NCBI RefSeq assembly: GCF_001898175.1
Contig: NZ_MKTH01000035.1
Location: forward strand, 1 to 50,823
DNA length: 50,823 nucleotides
Source of the DNA: Cellulomonas sp. 73-92
Lineage (GTDB): Bacteria > Actinomycetota > Actinomycetes > Actinomycetales > Cellulomonadaceae
Direction of reading: 5' to 3'
Below the pieces are notes generated by a model. The model was not told the origin of the DNA. It searched no databases and worked only from the letters and a program-made list of their open reading frames with translations. The position numbers were made by a program, and so were the translations under genes. Below, piece by piece: positions 7,871 through 17,582 of the stretch (positions within the stretch are counted from its first letter, which is position 1; the number at the start of each line of letters is the position of its first letter).

Positions 7871-10117
7871 GTGACGGTCTCCGCGTTCCCGTCCGCCGCA
7901 CCGCTGGACCGCCCGGTCCCCAAGGCGTTCGGGCTGAAGTCCGGCAAGAGCCTGGAGGGCCTCGGGCTGCGCACGGTGGGCGACCTCGTGCGGCACTACC
8001 CCCGCCGCTACGAGCACCGCGGCGAGCTGACCGACCTGTCGGGGCTGGTGCTGGGCGAGCACGTCACCGTCGTGGCGGACGTCCAGAGCGCGACCGTGCG
8101 GGCCACCCGCAGCGGCAAGGCCATGCTCGAGGCGTCCGTCACCGACGGGCGCGGGCGGCTGCGGATCGTGATCTTCGCCGGCCACCGCGCCAAGCTGCGC
8201 TACTACGAGGCGAAGCTCGTGCCCGGGCGGCGCGGTCTGTTCAGCGGCGTCGTCAGCGAGTACCAGGGCCACCTGCAGTTCCTGCACCCGGACTTCGAGG
8301 TGTTCGACCCGGAGTACGAGGAGCGCGCCCGCGAGGAGGCGGCCTGGCCCATCCCCATCTACCCGGCCTCCCAGAGCCTGCAGAGCTGGCAGATCCGCAA
8401 CGCGGTCCGCCACGAGCTCGCCGGGCTCCAGGACGCCGACGTGCCGGACCCGCTGCCACCCGCGCTGCGCTCCGCCCACCGCCTGCCGTCGCTGCTCGAC
8501 GCGCTCCGGCTGGTGCACGTGCCGCAGGAGGACGCCGACTGGCACCGCGGCCGGCACCGGCTGCGGTTCGAGGAGGCGTTCGTGCTGCAGGCCGAGCTGG
8601 CGCGGCGGCGCGCGCGGGCGGCGGGTCAGCCGGCGGTGCGGCGGCCGGGCGCGGCCGGGGGGCTCCTCGACGCGTTCGACGCGCGGCTGCCGTTCACGCT
8701 GACCGCCGGCCAGGTGGAGGTGGGGCAGCAGATTGCCCACGAGCTCGCCGCCGCGCACCCGATGCAGCGGCTGCTGCAGGGCGAGGTCGGCTCCGGCAAG
8801 ACCGTCGTCGCGCTGCGGGCGATGCTCCAGGTCATCGACTCCGGCGGGCAGGCGGCCCTCCTGGCGCCGACCGAGGTGCTCGCCGCCCAGCACGCGCGGA
8901 CCCTGCGGGCGCTGCTCGGCGACCTCGCGGAGGGCGGCTTCCTCGGCGGCGCCGACCGGGCGACGCGCGTCGCGCTGCTGACGGGCTCGCTGCCGGCCGC
9001 CGCGCGGCGCGAGGCGCTGGCCGACGCGGCAGGGGGCGCCGCCGGGATCGTCGTCGGCACGCACGCGCTGCTCAACCCGGACGTGCAGTTCGCGGACCTC
9101 GGGCTCGTGGTGGTCGACGAGCAGCACCGGTTCGGCGTCGAGCAGCGCGACGTGCTGCGCACCCGGAACGAGGTCCAGCCCCACCTGCTGGTGATGACCG
9201 CGACGCCCATCCCGCGCACCGTGGCCATGACGGTGTTCGGCGACCTGGAGACGTCCGTGCTGCGCGAGGTGCCCGCCGGCCGATCCGGCGTGAAGACGTT
9301 CATGGCCTACGCCGACCGGCCCAACTACGTGGCGCGGACGTGGGCGCTCGTGCGCGAGCAGGTCGCGGCCGGGGGCCGCGCGTTCGTCGTCTGCCCGCGC
9401 ATCAGCGCGGACGGCGACGAGCAGGGTGACGACGACGCGGACCTGCTGGCCGACGAGGAAGGCGAGGCAGGCGAGGGCGGCGACGCGAAGGCGACCCGCC
9501 GCCCGCTGCGCGCCGTGCTCGAGGTGGTCGAGGAGCTGCGGGGCCGCCCGGAGCTGGCCGGCGTGCCGATCGGTCTGCTGCACGGGCGGATGTCGTCGGA
9601 GGACAAAGACCGGGCGCTCGCCGCGTTCGCCTCGGGCGAGACGCCCGTCCTCGTGACCACCACCGTGATCGAGGTGGGCGTCGACGTGCCGGCCGCCACG
9701 GCGATGGTCGTGCTCGACGCCGACCGGTTCGGGCTGTCGCAGCTGCACCAGCTGCGCGGCCGCGTCGGCCGGGGGAGCGCGCCGGGCGTGTGCCTGCTGG
9801 TGTCGCACGCGGAGGAGGGCACGCCGGCGTGGACCCGGCTGGAGACGCTCGTGCGGACCACGGACGGGTTCGAGCTGGCGGCGGCCGACCTCGAGCTGCG
9901 GCGCGAGGGCGACGTGCTCGGCGCCGCGCAGTCCGGCGCCGGGTCGTCGCTGCGGCTGCTGCGCGTCGCGCGCGACGCCGACCTCATCGAGCGGGCGCGG
10001 GAGGAGGCCACCGCGCTCGTCGTCCACGACCCGGAGCTGACCGGCTGGCCGGCGCTGGCCGACGCCATCGAGCAGCGGTTGCGCGGCGCCGGCGAGGAGT
10101 TCATCGACCGCGTGTGA
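7871..10117 (+). CDS. recG: ATP-dependent DNA helicase RecG
   Basis: A 748-residue RecG that remodels stalled forks and Holliday junctions. The N-terminal wedge/OB domain covers about residues 55-165 ([20 protein letters not shown]). Walker A is GEVGSGKT near residue 310; the helicase II motif is DEQHRFG, the RecG-type DEQH box; motif III is MTATPIPRT; the C-terminal helicase part ends with QLRGRVGRG and the TRG-region motif. An acidic insertion ([23 protein letters not shown], about residues 515-540) lies in the second RecA lobe, where actinobacterial RecG often has low-complexity sequence. The GTG at 7871 is coupled to the upstream stop. Confidence 0.95.
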   Translation: MTVSAFPSAAPLDRPVPKAFGLKSGKSLEGLGLRTVGDLVRHYPRRYEHRGELTDLSGLVLGEHVTVVADVQSATVRATRSGKAMLEASVTDGRGRLRIVIFAGHRAKLRYYEAKLVPGRRGLFSGVVSEYQGHLQFLHPDFEVFDPEYEERAREEAAWPIPIYPASQSLQSWQIRNAVRHELAGLQDADVPDPLPPALRSAHRLPSLLDALRLVHVPQEDADWHRGRHRLRFEEAFVLQAELARRRARAAGQPAVRRPGAAGGLLDAFDARLPFTLTAGQVEVGQQIAHELAAAHPMQRLLQGEVGSGKTVVALRAMLQVIDSGGQAALLAPTEVLAAQHARTLRALLGDLAEGGFLGGADRATRVALLTGSLPAAARREALADAAGGAAGIVVGTHALLNPDVQFADLGLVVVDEQHRFGVEQRDVLRTRNEVQPHLLVMTATPIPRTVAMTVFGDLETSVLREVPAGRSGVKTFMAYADRPNYVARTWALVREQVAAGGRAFVVCPRISADGDEQGDDDADLLADEEGEAGEGGDAKATRRPLRAVLEVVEELRGRPELAGVPIGLLHGRMSSEDKDRALAAFASGETPVLVTTTVIEVGVDVPAATAMVVLDADRFGLSQLHQLRGRVGRGSAPGVCLLVSHAEEGTPAWTRLETLVRTTDGFELAAADLELRREGDVLGAAQSGAGSSLRLLRVARDADLIERAREEATALVVHDPELTGWPALADAIEQRLRGAGEEFIDRV

Positions 10118-10136
10118 GGCCACCGGGAGGGCGGTC

Positions 10137-10142
10137 TACCCT
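10137..10142 (+). promoter_or_regulatory. -10 element of leaderless ABC ATPase gene
   Basis: TACCCT followed by GGCCGTC and then the GTG at 10150. The 7-nt spacer is identical in sequence to the one before coaD. Confidence 0.55.
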
Positions 10143-10149
10143 GGCCGTC

Positions 10150-10839
10150 GTGCCTCAGCCCGTCGCCCGTGCCCAGGACCTGCTCGTCGGCTACGGCGGG
10201 GCGCCGGTGTGCGCACCGGTGACCTTCACGCTGCACCCGGGCCGGGCGCTCGCCCTGGTCGGCGCCAACGGCTCCGGCAAGTCGACGGTGCTGCGCGCGG
10301 TCATCGGCCTGCTCGAGCCGGCCGGCGGCACGCTGACCGTGCTCGGCAGGCCCGTCGACGAGCGGACGGTCGAGTTCCGCAGCGCGGTCTCCTCGGTGCT
10401 GGACGACGACGCCTACTTCCCGTCGCTGTCGGTGGCCGAGCACCTGTACCTCGTCGCGCGCGGGCACGGCGTCCTCGACGCGTGGGACCGGGTCGACGAG
10501 CTGCTCGACGAGTTCGGCCTCGCCGACCACGCCAGGTCGCTGCCGGTGTCCCTGTCCAGCGGGCAGCGGCGCCGCCTGCTGCTGGCCGCCGGGTTCGCGC
10601 GGCCGCGCTCGCTGCTGGTGCTCGACGAGCCCGAGCAGCGGCTGGACCGGCGCATGCTCTCGGCCCTTGCCGATCGGCTCGTCGCGGAGAAGGCCGCCGG
10701 GGGTGCGGTCCTCATGGCGTCGCACGACCCCGAGCTGGTCCGCGCGGTCGCCGACCGTGCCCTGCACCTGGACGACCACGCCAACGAGCTGCTCTCCGCC
10801 GCCGACGCCGCCGAACGCATCGCCCGGATCCCCTCGTGA
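10150..10839 (+). CDS. ABC transporter ATP-binding protein
   Basis: A 229-residue ABC ATPase: Walker A GANGSGKST near residue 38, a degenerate signature LSSGQRRR (instead of LSGGQ) at about 137, Walker B LLVLDEPEQ with E as catalytic base, and the H-loop SHD. It overlaps by 4 nt (GTGA) with a large membrane protein that is its likely partner, so the pair forms an ABC exporter-type system. The substrate is unknown. The GTG at 10150 is chosen from the TACCCT -10 seven nt upstream; the frame before it is antisense noise to the end of recG. Confidence 0.85.
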   Translation: MPQPVARAQDLLVGYGGAPVCAPVTFTLHPGRALALVGANGSGKSTVLRAVIGLLEPAGGTLTVLGRPVDERTVEFRSAVSSVLDDDAYFPSLSVAEHLYLVARGHGVLDAWDRVDELLDEFGLADHARSLPVSLSSGQRRRLLLAAGFARPRSLLVLDEPEQRLDRRMLSALADRLVAEKAAGGAVLMASHDPELVRAVADRALHLDDHANELLSAADAAERIARIPS

Positions 10840-12470
10840 CGGACGAGCTGCCGCACGGCGGCCCCGCGGTGCTGCCCGGCGACGTGGGCGACCTGCCCGA
10901 GGCGCGCTCGATCCGGCGGTTCACCGCCGCGGCGGGCAGGGCGCGCGCCGGCGCGAGCCTGTCGTCGCTGCTCGGCGACGTGTACTACGCGGTCATCTCG
11001 GCGGCGATCGGCGCTGCGGTCGCGGTCGGCGTGGCGGGGCAGGTCCGCGCCTCGCTGCCGCCGCCGCCGGCGGTGCCGCCGGCGACGAGCCTGAGCCTGC
11101 CGACGCTGGTCGCGGTGGCCCTGCTGGCAGGCGCGGGCGTGCTGGTGTCGCTGGCCGGCCGGCTCGGCCCGGTCGGCACCGGGGGGGCGGAGTCGGCCTG
11201 GTGGCTCGTGCTGCCGGTGGACCGGCGCGGGCTGCTGCGGCCGGCCGCGCGCCGGCTGCCGATCGTCGGCGCGGTCGCCGGCGGTGCCGTCGTGGCGCTG
11301 CTCGACGGTGGCCTGCTCGGCGACAGCGGGCAGCGCACGCTGCTGGCCGCCGCGGCGGGGGTCGTCGTCGCGGCCCTCCTGGTGCTGCTGGCCACGGTGG
11401 TGCAGTCGGCCGGGGTGTCGCGGCGGCGGGTGGCGCTCGCGGGCGACGCGCTGCTCGGGGTCTCGGCCGTGCTGGCGGTCGTGCTGGCGCTCGGCGGCGC
11501 GCACCTCGCTCAGCTGCCGGTGGCGCCGTGGCCGCTGCTGGTCGTTGGTGTGCTCCTCGTGGCGGCCCTCGTGTGGCTCGTCGACGGCCGGCTCGATCGG
11601 ATGCCGGCCCGCAGCCTGCGCGAGAGCGGCTCGGTGGCGACGCAGGCGATGGGCGCCGTCGTCTCGCTGGACTCGCGTGAGCTCGGCCGCGCCTTGACGG
11701 CCGGGTCGGCACGCCCGGTGCGCCGCTGGGTCTCCCGGTTCCACGGCGTGCGGGGGGCGGCGAGCGCGCTCGTCGCGGCCGACGTGGCGCAGCTGCGCCG
11801 CTCGCCACGTCACCTGGTGCAGCTCGTGGTGGCCGCGCTCATCCCGTGGCTGGCCACCGTGGTGCCGCAGCTGGCGAACGTGCCCGGGGTGCTCGTCGCG
11901 GTCCTCGTCGCGGGCGGGATCGCCTCGAGCGCAGCCGCCGAGGGCGCGCGCGCCGGTGAGATGAACCCGATCCTCGACCGGATGCTGCCGCTGGCGGCGA
12001 AGACCGTGCGCCGGCTGCGGATGGCCGTGCCCGGGGTGGCGATGCTCGCGTGGGCGCTGCTGGCGTTCGCGGCTCTCGGCCGCTGGGCGGGTGACGTCGG
12101 CACCTGGCTGGTGCTGGCCGCGCTCGGCGCGCCGGTGTGGGCCGCCGCCACGGTGCGCGCCGCCTACCGCCCCGGCCCGAACTGGTCGAAGCCGCTCGTG
12201 TCGACACCGTTCGGCGCGCTGCCGACGGGCGTCACCACCGTGGTGTCCCGTGGCCCGGACCTCGTCGTGCTGTGCCTGCTGCCGACGTGGATCGCGCTGA
12301 TCCTGCGGCACGTCACCCCGACGTTCCTGCTGCTGCAGGTGGTCGGGTCGGCGATCGCGTTCGCGGTGGGCTCGTCGATCGCCACCGGCACCCTCATGGA
12401 CCGGCTCTTCGAGGCGTCCGGCGGCGCCCCGGGGACGCCGGGGAGCAAGCCGGCGGCGGCCGGTCGGTGA
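10836..12470 (+). CDS. large multi-spanning ABC membrane protein (DUF6297-like)
   Basis: A 544-residue protein that begins with an acidic cytosolic segment and then has about ten to twelve hydrophobic helices (for example AVISAAIGAAVAVGVAG, LVAVALLAGAGVLVSLAG, LVQLVVAALIPWLATVV). It starts in a GTGA overlap with the ABC ATPase and is presumably the membrane half of that transporter. It resembles the actinobacterial DUF6297 proteins that pair with a small ATPase; no substrate can be assigned. rsmD starts in the next GTGA overlap, so three genes are translationally chained. Confidence 0.7.
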   Translation: MTDELPHGGPAVLPGDVGDLPEARSIRRFTAAAGRARAGASLSSLLGDVYYAVISAAIGAAVAVGVAGQVRASLPPPPAVPPATSLSLPTLVAVALLAGAGVLVSLAGRLGPVGTGGAESAWWLVLPVDRRGLLRPAARRLPIVGAVAGGAVVALLDGGLLGDSGQRTLLAAAAGVVVAALLVLLATVVQSAGVSRRRVALAGDALLGVSAVLAVVLALGGAHLAQLPVAPWPLLVVGVLLVAALVWLVDGRLDRMPARSLRESGSVATQAMGAVVSLDSRELGRALTAGSARPVRRWVSRFHGVRGAASALVAADVAQLRRSPRHLVQLVVAALIPWLATVVPQLANVPGVLVAVLVAGGIASSAAAEGARAGEMNPILDRMLPLAAKTVRRLRMAVPGVAMLAWALLAFAALGRWAGDVGTWLVLAALGAPVWAAATVRAAYRPGPNWSKPLVSTPFGALPTGVTTVVSRGPDLVVLCLLPTWIALILRHVTPTFLLLQVVGSAIAFAVGSSIATGTLMDRLFEASGGAPGTPGSKPAAAGR

Positions 12471-13021
12471 CGCGCATCGTCGCCGGCAGCGCGGGCGGGC
12501 GGACCCTCGAGGTCCCCGCGCGCGGGACCCGGCCGACGAGCGAGCGCGTGCGGGAGGCGCTCTTCTCCCGGCTCGAGCACCTCGACGTCGTGGCCGACGC
12601 GCGCGTCCTCGACCTCTACGCGGGCTCGGGGGCGCTCGGCCTCGAGGCCGCGAGCCGGGGTGCGGCCTCCGTCACGCTGGTGGAGGCCTCCAAGCCCGCC
12701 GCCGACGTCTGCCGGCGCAACGCGGCGACCCTGGGCCTCGACGCGCGGGTCACGGTCGTCACGGACCGCGTCGAGCGGTTCGTCGAGCGTCCGCCGGCGG
12801 CGCCGTGGCGGCTCGCCCTCCTCGACCCGCCGTACGACGTCGGCGAGGCGGCGCTGGGCGCGGTGCTGACCGCCCTGGTCGGCGCGCTCGACGAGCAGGC
12901 GGTCGTCGTCGTCGAGCGCTCCACGCGCAGCCCCGAGCCGTCGTGGCCCGCGGGGCTCGCGCGGTTCGACGAGCGCCGCTACGGCGAGACCACGCTGTGG
13001 CTGGCCGAACCGGGCGCGTGA
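12467..13021 (+). CDS. rsmD: 16S rRNA (guanine966-N2)-methyltransferase
   Basis: A 184-residue Rossmann methyltransferase that modifies G966 of 16S rRNA. It opens with the RsmD signature TRIVAGSAGGRTLEVP; the SAM-binding glycine motif is LDLYAGSGALGLEAASRG at about residues 44-61; the catalytic NPPY-type motif is LLDPPYDV at about 118. It starts by GTGA overlap with the preceding membrane protein and is followed by coaD, a very common bacterial pair. Confidence 0.93.
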   Translation: MTRIVAGSAGGRTLEVPARGTRPTSERVREALFSRLEHLDVVADARVLDLYAGSGALGLEAASRGAASVTLVEASKPAADVCRRNAATLGLDARVTVVTDRVERFVERPPAAPWRLALLDPPYDVGEAALGAVLTALVGALDEQAVVVVERSTRSPEPSWPAGLARFDERRYGETTLWLAEPGA

Positions 13022-13060
13022 CCCCGGCGAGGGCGCGCGGCCCGCGGGCCGAGCCCGGCG

Positions 13061-13066
13061 TAGGTT
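13061..13066 (+). promoter_or_regulatory. -10 element of leaderless coaD
   Basis: TAGGTT followed by GGCCGTC and the GTG at 13074. No ribosome site is present between rsmD and coaD, supporting a leaderless start inside the operon. Confidence 0.5.
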
Positions 13067-13073
13067 GGCCGTC

Positions 13074-13556
13074 GTGAGTCTCGCGGTCTGCCCCGGGTCG
13101 TTCGACCCCGTCACGCTGGGCCACCTGGACGTCATCCGGCGCGCGCGCTCGATGTTCGACGAGGTCGTCGTGGTCGTCGCGCACAACGCCGCCAAGCACC
13201 CGCTGCTGGCGGTCGACGTGCGCGTCGCGCTCGTCGAGGGTGCCGTCGCGGACATGACCGGCGTCACGGTGACGAGCTGGGACGGGCTGCTGGCGGACTT
13301 CCTCACGCGGTCCGGCGCCCAGGCGGTCGTCAAGGGCCTGCGGGGCGGTGCCGACGTCGACGCCGAGCTGGGCATGGCCCTGCTCAACCGGCACCTGTCG
13401 GGCGTCGAGACCGTCTTCGTCCCCGGCGACGGTGCGCTGGCCCACGTGGCGTCTTCGCTGGTCAAGGACGTGGCGCGGCACGGGGGGTCGATCGACGACC
13501 TCGTGCCGCCGGGCGTCGCCGCGGCGGTGTCCGCGGCGCTGGAGGAGAGGGCGTGA
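13074..13556 (+). CDS. coaD: pantetheine-phosphate adenylyltransferase
   Basis: CoaD adenylylates 4'-phosphopantetheine, the penultimate step of coenzyme A synthesis. The protein is 160 residues, the usual size. The nucleotidyltransferase motif is CPGSFDPVTLGHLDVI (TxGH), KGLRGGADVDAELGMALLNRHL is the substrate region, and SSLVKDVARHGGSIDDLVP ends the active site. The GTG at 13074 gives the standard N-terminus just before the first strand; a TTG at 13065 is less likely. A GTGA overlap couples it to the next gene. Confidence 0.95.
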   Translation: MSLAVCPGSFDPVTLGHLDVIRRARSMFDEVVVVVAHNAAKHPLLAVDVRVALVEGAVADMTGVTVTSWDGLLADFLTRSGAQAVVKGLRGGADVDAELGMALLNRHLSGVETVFVPGDGALAHVASSLVKDVARHGGSIDDLVPPGVAAAVSAALEERA

Positions 13557-14041
13557 GCGCGGTGGACGACGAGCGGACCGGCGGCGTGCAGGGCGTGCTG
13601 GAGGCGCTGACGGCGACGGTGGCCGGCGCGCGGGCGATGCCCATGTCGTCGTCGGTGCTGGTCAACAAGGCGGAGCTGCTCGACCTCGTCGAGCAGGCGC
13701 GCGAGGCGCTGCCGCAGCAGCTCACCCAGGCGGACGCGCTGCTCGCCGACGTCGACGCGGCGAAGGAGCAGGCGCGCGCGGACGCGGCCGAGATCGTCGC
13801 GCAGGCCCGGCAGGAGGCCGACCGCCTGGTGGAGTCCGAGGCGGTGACGGTGGCGGCGCGCGAGAAGGCGGCCCAGATCCTCGCCGACGCCCAGGAGCAG
13901 GCCGACGCGCTGCGACGGGACGCGGACGACTACTGCGACCGTCGCCTGGCGGACTTCGAGATCGACCTCGGCAAGGTGCTGGCGCAGGTGCAGGCCGGCC
14001 GCGCCAAGCTCGCCGGTCGGCTGGGCTTCGACGGCGGCTGA
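13553..14041 (+). CDS. coiled-coil protein, DivIVA/ATP-synthase-b-like
   Basis: A 162-residue, soluble, highly helical protein. After a short N-terminal region, residues about 40-150 are almost entirely Ala/Glu/Gln/Arg heptads (AAKEQARADAAEIVAQARQE and following), predicting a long coiled coil. No membrane segment or catalytic motif is visible. The same position between coaD and yceD is occupied by similar proteins in other actinobacteria, some annotated as ATP-synthase subunit b-like or cell-division initiation proteins. It is translationally coupled to coaD. Function unassigned. Confidence 0.75.
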   Translation: MSAVDDERTGGVQGVLEALTATVAGARAMPMSSSVLVNKAELLDLVEQAREALPQQLTQADALLADVDAAKEQARADAAEIVAQARQEADRLVESEAVTVAAREKAAQILADAQEQADALRRDADDYCDRRLADFEIDLGKVLAQVQAGRAKLAGRLGFDGG

Positions 14042-14057
14042 GCCCGTCCCGGCCGTT

Positions 14058-14086
14058 TTGGGGGCGGCGCGGGCGTGCCGTAGACT
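14058..14086 (+). promoter_or_regulatory. promoter of yceD-rpmF-rnc-mutM
   Basis: TTGGGG (14058-14063), a 17-nt spacer and TAGACT (14081-14086) precede yceD by about 55 nt. Confidence 0.6.
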
Positions 14087-14142
14087 CGTCCGCTGGTCCA
14101 GCCGGTGGTGGTTGGGACCGGGATCGACGAGGGGACTACGCC

Positions 14143-14724
14143 GTGCAGCGCCCTGGCCACCTCGATCCCCGCTCGCCGTTCGTGCTCGACACCCATGAGC
14201 TCGGTCGACGTCCGGGATCGACGCGGACCATGCGGATGACGGTGCCGGCCCCCGCGGATCTCGGGACCGTCGTCATCGGCATCCCCGAAGGATCCGACCT
14301 GGAGCTCGACCTGAGGCTCGAGGCGGTGATGGAGGGGGTCCTGGTCACCGGCTCGGTCCGCGGCCAGGCGGTCGGGGAGTGCGGGCGCTGCCTGGACGAG
14401 GTGACGGAGGCTGTCGACGTCACGCTCGCCGAGCTGTTCGTCTACCCCGAGCGCGCTGCCGTCGCTGCCCAGGACGGCGACGAGGACGACGAGGACCTGC
14501 GGGAGCTGGACGGGGACTTCCTCGACCTCGAGCCCGCGCTGCGGGACGCGGTGGTGCCCATGCTGCCGTTCCAGCCCGTGTGCCGGCCCGACTGCCCGGG
14601 TCTGTGCCCCGTCTGCGGGGCCAGGCTGGCCGACGAGCCGGGACACTCGCATGAGACGCTTGACCCCCGGTGGGCCGCCCTCGGCGGCCTGACCGGAACG
14701 GACGACGAGACGAAAGAGAGCTAG
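14143..14724 (+). CDS. YceD family (DUF177) protein
   Basis: A 193-residue DUF177/YceD protein. Members are encoded before rpmF across bacteria and are linked to 23S rRNA accumulation and ribosome assembly. The conserved cysteine cluster is visible: CGRCLDEV at about residue 83 and [13 protein letters not shown] near residue 150, a probable metal site. The segment between them is acidic ([15 protein letters not shown]). The GTG at 14143 follows GAGGGG by about 8 nt. rpmF starts 2 nt after its stop codon. Confidence 0.85.
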   Translation: MQRPGHLDPRSPFVLDTHELGRRPGSTRTMRMTVPAPADLGTVVIGIPEGSDLELDLRLEAVMEGVLVTGSVRGQAVGECGRCLDEVTEAVDVTLAELFVYPERAAVAAQDGDEDDEDLRELDGDFLDLEPALRDAVVPMLPFQPVCRPDCPGLCPVCGARLADEPGHSHETLDPRWAALGGLTGTDDETKES

Positions 14725-14726
14725 CC

Positions 14727-14924
14727 GTGGCTGTTCCGAAGCGCAGGATGTCGCGCGCCAACACCCGTGCGCGGCGGTCGCAGTGGAAGACCACTGCCAC
14801 GACCCTCAGCACCTGCCCCCGCTGCAAGGCGCCCAAGCAGCCGCACCTGGCGTGCCCGGCGTGCGGCGCCTATGGCGAGCGCACCTACGAGCAGGCGCTC
14901 AAGAGCGAGCACGAGCACGCGTGA
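14727..14924 (+). CDS. rpmF: 50S ribosomal protein L32
   Basis: A 65-residue L32 with the standard start [19 protein letters not shown] and a four-cysteine zinc site (CPRC and CPAC, residues about 31-48). The GTG start at 14727 has AAAGAGAG upstream and sits directly after yceD. A C+ type L32 matches the C+ L28 in this window. Confidence 0.95.
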   Translation: MAVPKRRMSRANTRARRSQWKTTATTLSTCPRCKAPKQPHLACPACGAYGERTYEQALKSEHEHA

Positions 14925-14952
14925 GTCCGCGCGGTGATCTCGAGGTGAACTC

Positions 14953-15693
14953 GTGAGCACCGCGGTCGCGCCGCTCCTGGAGAAGCTCGGTGTCCACCTG
15001 GACCCCGAGCTTCTCGTGCTGTCCCTGACCCATCGCAGCTTCGCGCACGAGGCCGGGGGTATCCCGACGAACGAGCGCCTGGAGTTCCTCGGCGACACGG
15101 TGCTCGGGCTCGTCGTCACCGAGCGCCTCTACCGCGAGCAGCCCGACCACCCCGAGGGCGACCTGGCGCGGATGCGCGCCGCCACCGTGTCGCAGCGCGC
15201 GCTGGCCGGCGTCGCCCGCGAGCTCGACCTCGGGAGGTACATCCTCCTGGGCAAGGGCGAGCTGGCCACGGGCGGCCGCGACAAGGACTCGATCCTGTCC
15301 GACACGCTCGAGGCCGTCATCGGCGCCGTGTACCTGACGCACGGCCTGGAGGTGTCGCGCGGGCTCGTCGAACGGCTCGTCGGCGCGACCCTGGCCCGGG
15401 CGACCGACCTCGGCGCCGGGCTCGACTGGAAGACCTCCCTGCAGGAACTCGTCGCCACCCTCGGGCTCGGCGTGCCGCAGTACGTCGTGACGGGCACCGG
15501 TCCCGACCACGCCCGCGTGTTCACCGCCGAGGTCGTCGTCGCCGACGAGGTCCGCGGTTCCGGGACGGGCACCGCGAAGAAGATCGCCGAGCAGGAGGCC
15601 GCGGAGGCGGCGTACACCGCGCTCGTCAGGCTGTCGACGCAGCACGAGGCCGGCCACGACGGGGCCGCGGCCGGCAGCACCGTCGCGGGCTGA
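14953..15693 (+). CDS. rnc: ribonuclease III
   Basis: RNase III cuts double-stranded RNA, including rRNA precursors. It has 246 residues. The catalytic signature is [16 protein letters not shown] at about residues 36-51 (E, D positions present; T replaces the usual A/S). The second metal-binding set is [13 protein letters not shown] near residue 116. The C-terminal double-stranded-RNA-binding domain runs from [13 protein letters not shown] to [17 protein letters not shown]. The start is the GTG at 14953 behind CGAGGTGA. mutM begins 6 nt after its stop. Confidence 0.95.
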   Translation: MSTAVAPLLEKLGVHLDPELLVLSLTHRSFAHEAGGIPTNERLEFLGDTVLGLVVTERLYREQPDHPEGDLARMRAATVSQRALAGVARELDLGRYILLGKGELATGGRDKDSILSDTLEAVIGAVYLTHGLEVSRGLVERLVGATLARATDLGAGLDWKTSLQELVATLGLGVPQYVVTGTGPDHARVFTAEVVVADEVRGSGTGTAKKIAEQEAAEAAYTALVRLSTQHEAGHDGAAAGSTVAG

Positions 15694-15699
15694 CCGGGC

Positions 15700-16611
15700 G
15701 TGCCGGAGCTCCCCGAGGTCGAGACGGTCAGGGCGGGCCTGGCCCGCCACGTGCTGGGCCGCCGGGTCGACGGCATCGCGGTGCGGGGCACGCGCGTCAC
15801 GCGCCGCCACGACGGCGGCGAGGCCGACCTCGTCGGCCGCCTGCGGGGGCGCACCTTCACCGCGGCCGTGCGCCGCGGCAAGTTCTGCTGGCTGCTGCTC
15901 GACGAGCCCGGCGAGGCGGTGCTGTTCCACCTGGGCATGAGCGGCCAGCTGCTGGTGCGGCCGGAGGGGCACGACGAGCCCACGGCGCCCCACCTGCGGG
16001 TGCGCCTCGAGCTCGACGACGGCACCGCGCTCGACTTCGTGGACCAACGGACGTTCGGGTACCTCGCGGTGCCCGACCTGGTGCCGACCGCCGACGGTGG
16101 CCCGGGAGGGCTCGGGTCGGACGTGCCGGCGCTGCCCGCCCCGGTGGCCCACATCGCGCGCGACCTGCTCGACCCGGTCGTCGACCGGCGGGCCCTGGCG
16201 GCCGCCCTCCGGCGGCGGCGGACGGAGGTCAAGCGCGCGCTCCTCGACCAGACCCTCGTCTCCGGTATCGGGAACATCTACGCGGACGAGGCCCTGTGGC
16301 GCGCCCGCCTGCACGGGGCGCGGCCCGCCGACGCCCTGCGGCCGGTCGAGGCCGCCCGCGTGCTCGACGGCGCCGCCGCCGTGCTGGCCGATGCGCTGGC
16401 GGCGGGCGGCACGAGCTTCGACGCGCTCTACGTCGACATCGACGGCCGCTCCGGCTGGTTCGAGCGCGAGCTGGCGGCCTACGGGCGCGAGGACCTGCCG
16501 TGCCCCCGGTGCGGCACGCCGATCCGGCGCGAGGCGTTCGCCAACCGCTCGTCGTACTCCTGCCCGCACTGCCAGCCGCGACCGCGCAGGTCTGGGCGCA
16601 CGGCCGGCTGA
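15700..16611 (+). CDS. mutM: formamidopyrimidine-DNA glycosylase
   Basis: A bifunctional glycosylase/AP lyase that removes 8-oxoguanine and formamidopyrimidines. After Met removal, Pro2 in [10 protein letters not shown] is the catalytic nucleophile and Glu3 assists. The helix-two-turn-helix contains [20 protein letters not shown], and the C-terminal zinc finger is [10 protein letters not shown]...CPHC (about residues 268-294). The length of 303 is slightly above the usual 270-290, owing to a loop with [11 protein letters not shown] near residue 135. It is the last gene of the rpmF-rnc operon. Confidence 0.95.
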   Translation: MPELPEVETVRAGLARHVLGRRVDGIAVRGTRVTRRHDGGEADLVGRLRGRTFTAAVRRGKFCWLLLDEPGEAVLFHLGMSGQLLVRPEGHDEPTAPHLRVRLELDDGTALDFVDQRTFGYLAVPDLVPTADGGPGGLGSDVPALPAPVAHIARDLLDPVVDRRALAAALRRRRTEVKRALLDQTLVSGIGNIYADEALWRARLHGARPADALRPVEAARVLDGAAAVLADALAAGGTSFDALYVDIDGRSGWFERELAAYGREDLPCPRCGTPIRREAFANRSSYSCPHCQPRPRRSGRTAG

Positions 16612-16621
16612 GGCCCGCCGG

Positions 16622-17563
16622 TCAGCGCACGACGAGGTTGCGCAGCGGCTCGCCCGCGACGAAGCGCCGGACGTTCTCCGCGATGAGGTCGGCCGAGCCG
16701 ATGGGCCGGCCGCCGGCCCCGTGCGGGCTGACCAGGACGTCCGGCTCGTCCCAGAGCGGGGACGTCGCCGGGAGGGGCTCGGTCTCGAAGACGTCCAGCG
16801 CGGCGCCGCCCAGGTGGCCGGCGTGCAGCGCCGCGAGGAGCGCCGCCTCGTCGAGCGTCGCGCCGCGGCCGGCGTTGACGACGAAGGCGCCCGCCGGCAG
16901 GAGGCCGAAGACCTCCGCGCCGATGGCGTGGCGGGTCGCCGGCGTGGCCGGCAGCAGGCCGACGAGCACGTCGGTGCGGGGGAGCAGCGCGGGAAGCTCG
17001 TCGGCGGCGACCACCGGGTACCCGCCGCGCGGGCCGGCGTGGGTCGCCACGCCGGTGACGTGCGCGCCGAGCGCCGAGTACAGCCCGGCGAGCCGGGTGG
17101 CGATCGACCCGAAGCCCCAGATCGTCACGCGGGCGTCGAGCAGGGTCGTCACCGGGCCGGCGGGGTGCAGCGGCTGGGCGCCGCCGAGCTCGCCCGCCCA
17201 GCGGTGCTCGTGCTGCGCCCGCAGCATCGCCGGCACGCGCCGGACCAGGGACAACGTCAGCGCCAGGACGTGCTCGGCGACGGGGCCGTCGTGCAAGCCA
17301 CGGCCGGACGTCACCGCGACGGACGGCGCGAAACCCGCGGCGAGGACGGCGTCAGGGCCGGCGGCCAGCGTCTGGACCCAGCGCAGCCTCGGCAGGGCGG
17401 CGAGCTCGGTGAGCGTGCCCGGGTCGAGCGTCCACACGACCAGCGCCTCGGCCTCGTCGGCCCCCGTGGGCAGCGGCGCGCCGGGGTGGTAGCGCAGCGC
17501 GCGCACCCCGGCCGGCAGGGCGGGCTCGTCGTCGATCGTGTCAGGCAGAAGGATGCTGGTCAC
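16622..17563 (-). CDS. D-isomer-specific 2-hydroxyacid dehydrogenase
   Basis: A 313-residue NAD(P)H-dependent reductase of 2-oxoacids. The nucleotide motif is VTIWGFGSIATRLAG at about residues 146-160; the catalytic triad of the family is visible as R233 (NAGRGATLDE), E262 (DVFETEPLP) and H281 (SPHGAG). The substrate (glyoxylate, hydroxypyruvate or another oxoacid) cannot be told from sequence. It stands alone, convergent with mutM and divergent from the response regulator, with a 19-nt gap between the two start codons. Confidence 0.85.
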   Translation of the reverse strand: MTSILLPDTIDDEPALPAGVRALRYHPGAPLPTGADEAEALVVWTLDPGTLTELAALPRLRWVQTLAAGPDAVLAAGFAPSVAVTSGRGLHDGPVAEHVLALTLSLVRRVPAMLRAQHEHRWAGELGGAQPLHPAGPVTTLLDARVTIWGFGSIATRLAGLYSALGAHVTGVATHAGPRGGYPVVAADELPALLPRTDVLVGLLPATPATRHAIGAEVFGLLPAGAFVVNAGRGATLDEAALLAALHAGHLGGAALDVFETEPLPATSPLWDEPDVLVSPHGAGGRPIGSADLIAENVRRFVAGEPLRNLVVR

Positions 17564-17570
17564 GAATGGC

Positions 17571-17576
17571 TACGAT
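17571..17576 (+). promoter_or_regulatory. -10 element of leaderless response-regulator gene
   Basis: TACGAT ends 6 nt before the GTG at 17583. It overlaps the start region of the divergent dehydrogenase (start at 17563). Confidence 0.5.
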
Positions 17577-17582
17577 GCCACG